The notes under the pieces are model-generated. The model saw nothing but the letters and a program-made list of their open reading frames with translations, ran no database searches and had not been told where the DNA came from. A program made the position numbers and the translations under genes. A DNA stretch of 64,000 nt, from contig NC_057791.1 of NCBI RefSeq assembly GCF_014905175.1, forward strand, positions 23,722,537 to 23,786,536, in the 5' to 3' direction. The DNA is from Aphidius gifuensis. Its lineage: Eukaryota; Arthropoda; Insecta; Hymenoptera; Braconidae. Shown here piece after piece: positions 61,721 to 64,000 of the stretch; position 1 is the first letter of the stretch, and each line of letters begins with the position of its first letter.

Positions 61721-64000
61721 GAGGTCATTTAGTTTTAAAATGGGTGGTTGGGTTGATATTTCTATATTATTTTATCAAGTTGGAAGGGGAAAAGGACGAT
61801 GAACGAAAAGAGTGGTTTGCCCTCACGAATGAGAGAAAAAATAAAAAAAAAATAAAATAACTGGGTGCAATGTGGGTGGTGATGGGTCGAGGGCGTGGCT
61901 ATGTACTTGTAGGCGATTTTCCAACGTTGGAGAAATATGCCTCGAGGCTTTTTTCTCTCCACATATATATTTATCCAAAAAAAAAAAAAAAAAATACTCC
62001 AGCAAAAAAAAACACAATTTAACAATATAAAAATATTTTTAAAAATCAAAAATTATATTTAATAATTTAAAGCATATACCAAAGAAGAAAAAAAAAAAAA
62101 AGTTAAGAGGATTAACGTCTGTGTTAGATAAAAAAAATTAAATAAAAATATCTATATATATTAACATGCGTTGAGAGAGGGAGGAGGGAGGGAGGCATTG
62201 GGAGAGATGTGTAATGTGAAAACTTGGAAAGAGTAAAAGGAGGAGGACACATACCTACATGACGAGTGAATGTGGCCCGTCGAGCCAAGTAAATATACAA
62301 ATATATATATAAAATGAGGGTGGGACGACAAAAGGGGTAAAAATCATTGCGCGGTCCAGCCTCGAGGCTGATCGATGGTTTTGCTGCACCTCTTTTGCAC
62401 TCACTCACATAAACACGCACAAGGAAATACACAGACATTTATTTTCATCTCTCATTCTGCAAAATAAATACATATATACATCAAGCCAATACACAAACTC
62501 TTGTTATATTATCTCTGTCTTTTATTTTTTTTTTTATTTCATCTCTCTTTTACCAACATTTTGGTATATATATATTTTCAAAGTGATCCCTGGGACTCAT
62601 ACTGACTATAGCCAGACTAAAAAATGGCCGTTGCTTCCGACTGGCTGGCTGGCTGACGTTGGTGTTTGATGACCTCGCGGTACCGTCACGGATTGTTGTT
62701 ATATTTATTTTAGGTATGAGGTGAAATATACAAAGAGAAAGAGAATTATATGCAGAGAAGGATGAGAGAAAGAACAGGAGGAACATTCAGTGGATACTCG
62801 TAACGTCAACTGAGTATCCTTTTTTAATTTCTCTCTCACAAAATCAGGGTGAAATAGGTGGATAAATGAGAAGGTGGGAGATTCATCAGGGTGGCAGTTA
62901 GCTTGGCCTCTCTGGTCAGCCTGATGCATTCAACGAGAGAGGACCGGAAAAACCCCGGAGGGGCTCAATACGACAGGATCAATGACGGCAATGATTTTAA
63001 CAAACTCCCGGGGGTCCCTCATTGCGCAACTTTTTGTGCGCAATTTTATATATCTTTTTTAAAATTTTTTTTTTTTTTTTCAACTGATTTTTCCTTCTTT
63101 TTTTTCAATCATTTTAATATTGATTTTATTTTTTTTTTTTACGCAACGGGTCAGTATCATTTATATACGAAAAAAAAAAAAATTTGTATTTTATTTTTTT
63201 TGATGATAAAAAATTCAAAAATTTAGCGAAAAAAAAAATTATTTAGATTTAAAAAATAAATATTTAAATGAAAAATAAATTAATTTAATTAAAAAAAATT
63301 TTTTTATTTGTTTTTTTTAAGGTTTTTATAAATTAAAAAAAAAAAATTGAGTATTATTTTTTGAAATTAAATTATAGATGTATATTGATACAGACAATGA
63401 TAAAATAATAAAATTTTATATAAACTATAAATATTATGAGGGGTATAAAATAATCAACCCTTATACATTGACACTGTATTGCTGTGTGTGTACACATGTA
63501 TACGTATAGACATTATGTATATTTACCACAAAACAATACTCATAACGCTTGGCTTGTTGAATTGTAAACACGTGATCATTCATTGACATTAAATTATCGA
63601 TAAAAAATATATGCGATAATAATATGTCATTCATTGGCCCCTCAAACACTTAAACAATTATTCGACTGTTTATAAAGTCTTGATTACTCGTCATTAATGA
63701 CTTTATTAAATTTTTTTTTTCATTTAAAAATACTGATGAAAAATCATGATGAAAATTATTTAACTTTTAATTAAATTTACGATAAGTTATTTGATTTATT
63801 TAGATCAAAAAAAAATAATTGTTTCAGCTATAATAATAGCGATTTTCTCTTGATTTTTTTCTCTTTTTTTTCGACATTTTCTTATATTTTAATAAAAAAA
63901 AAAAATATATTTTTCACATTTTTTGTTGTATGTATTTTAAGTTGGTGCTTAAACGGATGTTTGAATGATAGAAATTTCTTCCGTCATTAAGAAAACTCTC

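Larger units (their letters stand above)
49143..64000 (+). other. Start of a further very long intron or downstream region
   Basis: No exon is firmly supported. GC-richer patches occur at 54,540-54,620, 55,790-55,990, 57,600-57,750, 58,370-58,510, 62,600-62,720 and 62,880-63,050. Most have hairpins or open frames but lack a matched donor and acceptor. Pyrimidine-rich tracts (56,000-56,320; 57,750-57,980) generate long artificial frames rich in Phe, Leu and Ser. Simple repeats: AC run at 60616-60631 and a GA-rich tract at 61,680-61,720. Confidence 0.4.

Overview
This window is very AT-rich eukaryotic DNA (my impression is well over 70% AT), full of A/T homopolymers, short microsatellites and small foldback elements. 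It has GT-AG introns, 5' UTR introns, TATA/initiator promoters and AATAAA signals. This fits an insect, and a parasitoid-wasp-like hymenopteran is my best inference. No bacterial, organellar, rRNA or tRNA signal was found. Species was not determined.

Region 1 (about 1-21,900) is a tandem array of at least six related genes, all on the + strand, for small secreted cysteine-rich peptides. Each unit has the same plan: a conserved upstream box with a GATA-factor-like site, TATA about 31 bp before a TCAGTC-type start, a short noncoding exon 1, intron 1 in the 5' UTR, exon 2 (signal peptide, short basic pro-region, first cysteine) and a phase-0 intron 2 just before the second cysteine. Terminal exon A then carries five more cysteines. 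Copies 2, 4, 5 and 6 are open; copies 1 and 3 are frameshifted. Downstream of exon A several units carry further cysteine-containing terminal-exon candidates (B and C), also entered in phase 0, intact or decayed. One signal exon may therefore be spliced to different mature domains. Units are separated by decayed family sequence, MITE-like elements, a 151-bp satellite array and unexplained AT-rich DNA.

Region 2 (about 22,000-24,550) is AT-rich spacer with a few moderately GC-rich patches and one clear hairpin.

Region 3 (about 24,550-64,000) looks like the 5' end of one large + strand gene with huge introns: a GC-rich first-exon/promoter block ending at a strong donor (25,222), a short exon with an ATG in good context (26,270-26,304), a 60-nt exon (33,191-33,250) and a 39-nt microexon (49,104-49,142). 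All three coding pieces use phase 2, so they read through in one frame. The rest of the gene would lie beyond 64,000. The protein was not recognised. The long introns hold structured GC-richer blocks, a roughly 450-bp tandem duplication and many low-complexity tracts. Nearly all longer open frames here are chance products of A/T homopolymers.

The strongest candidate for an undescribed system is the modular secreted-peptide array: shared promoters, conserved signal exons, diverging cysteine frameworks and alternative terminal exons.
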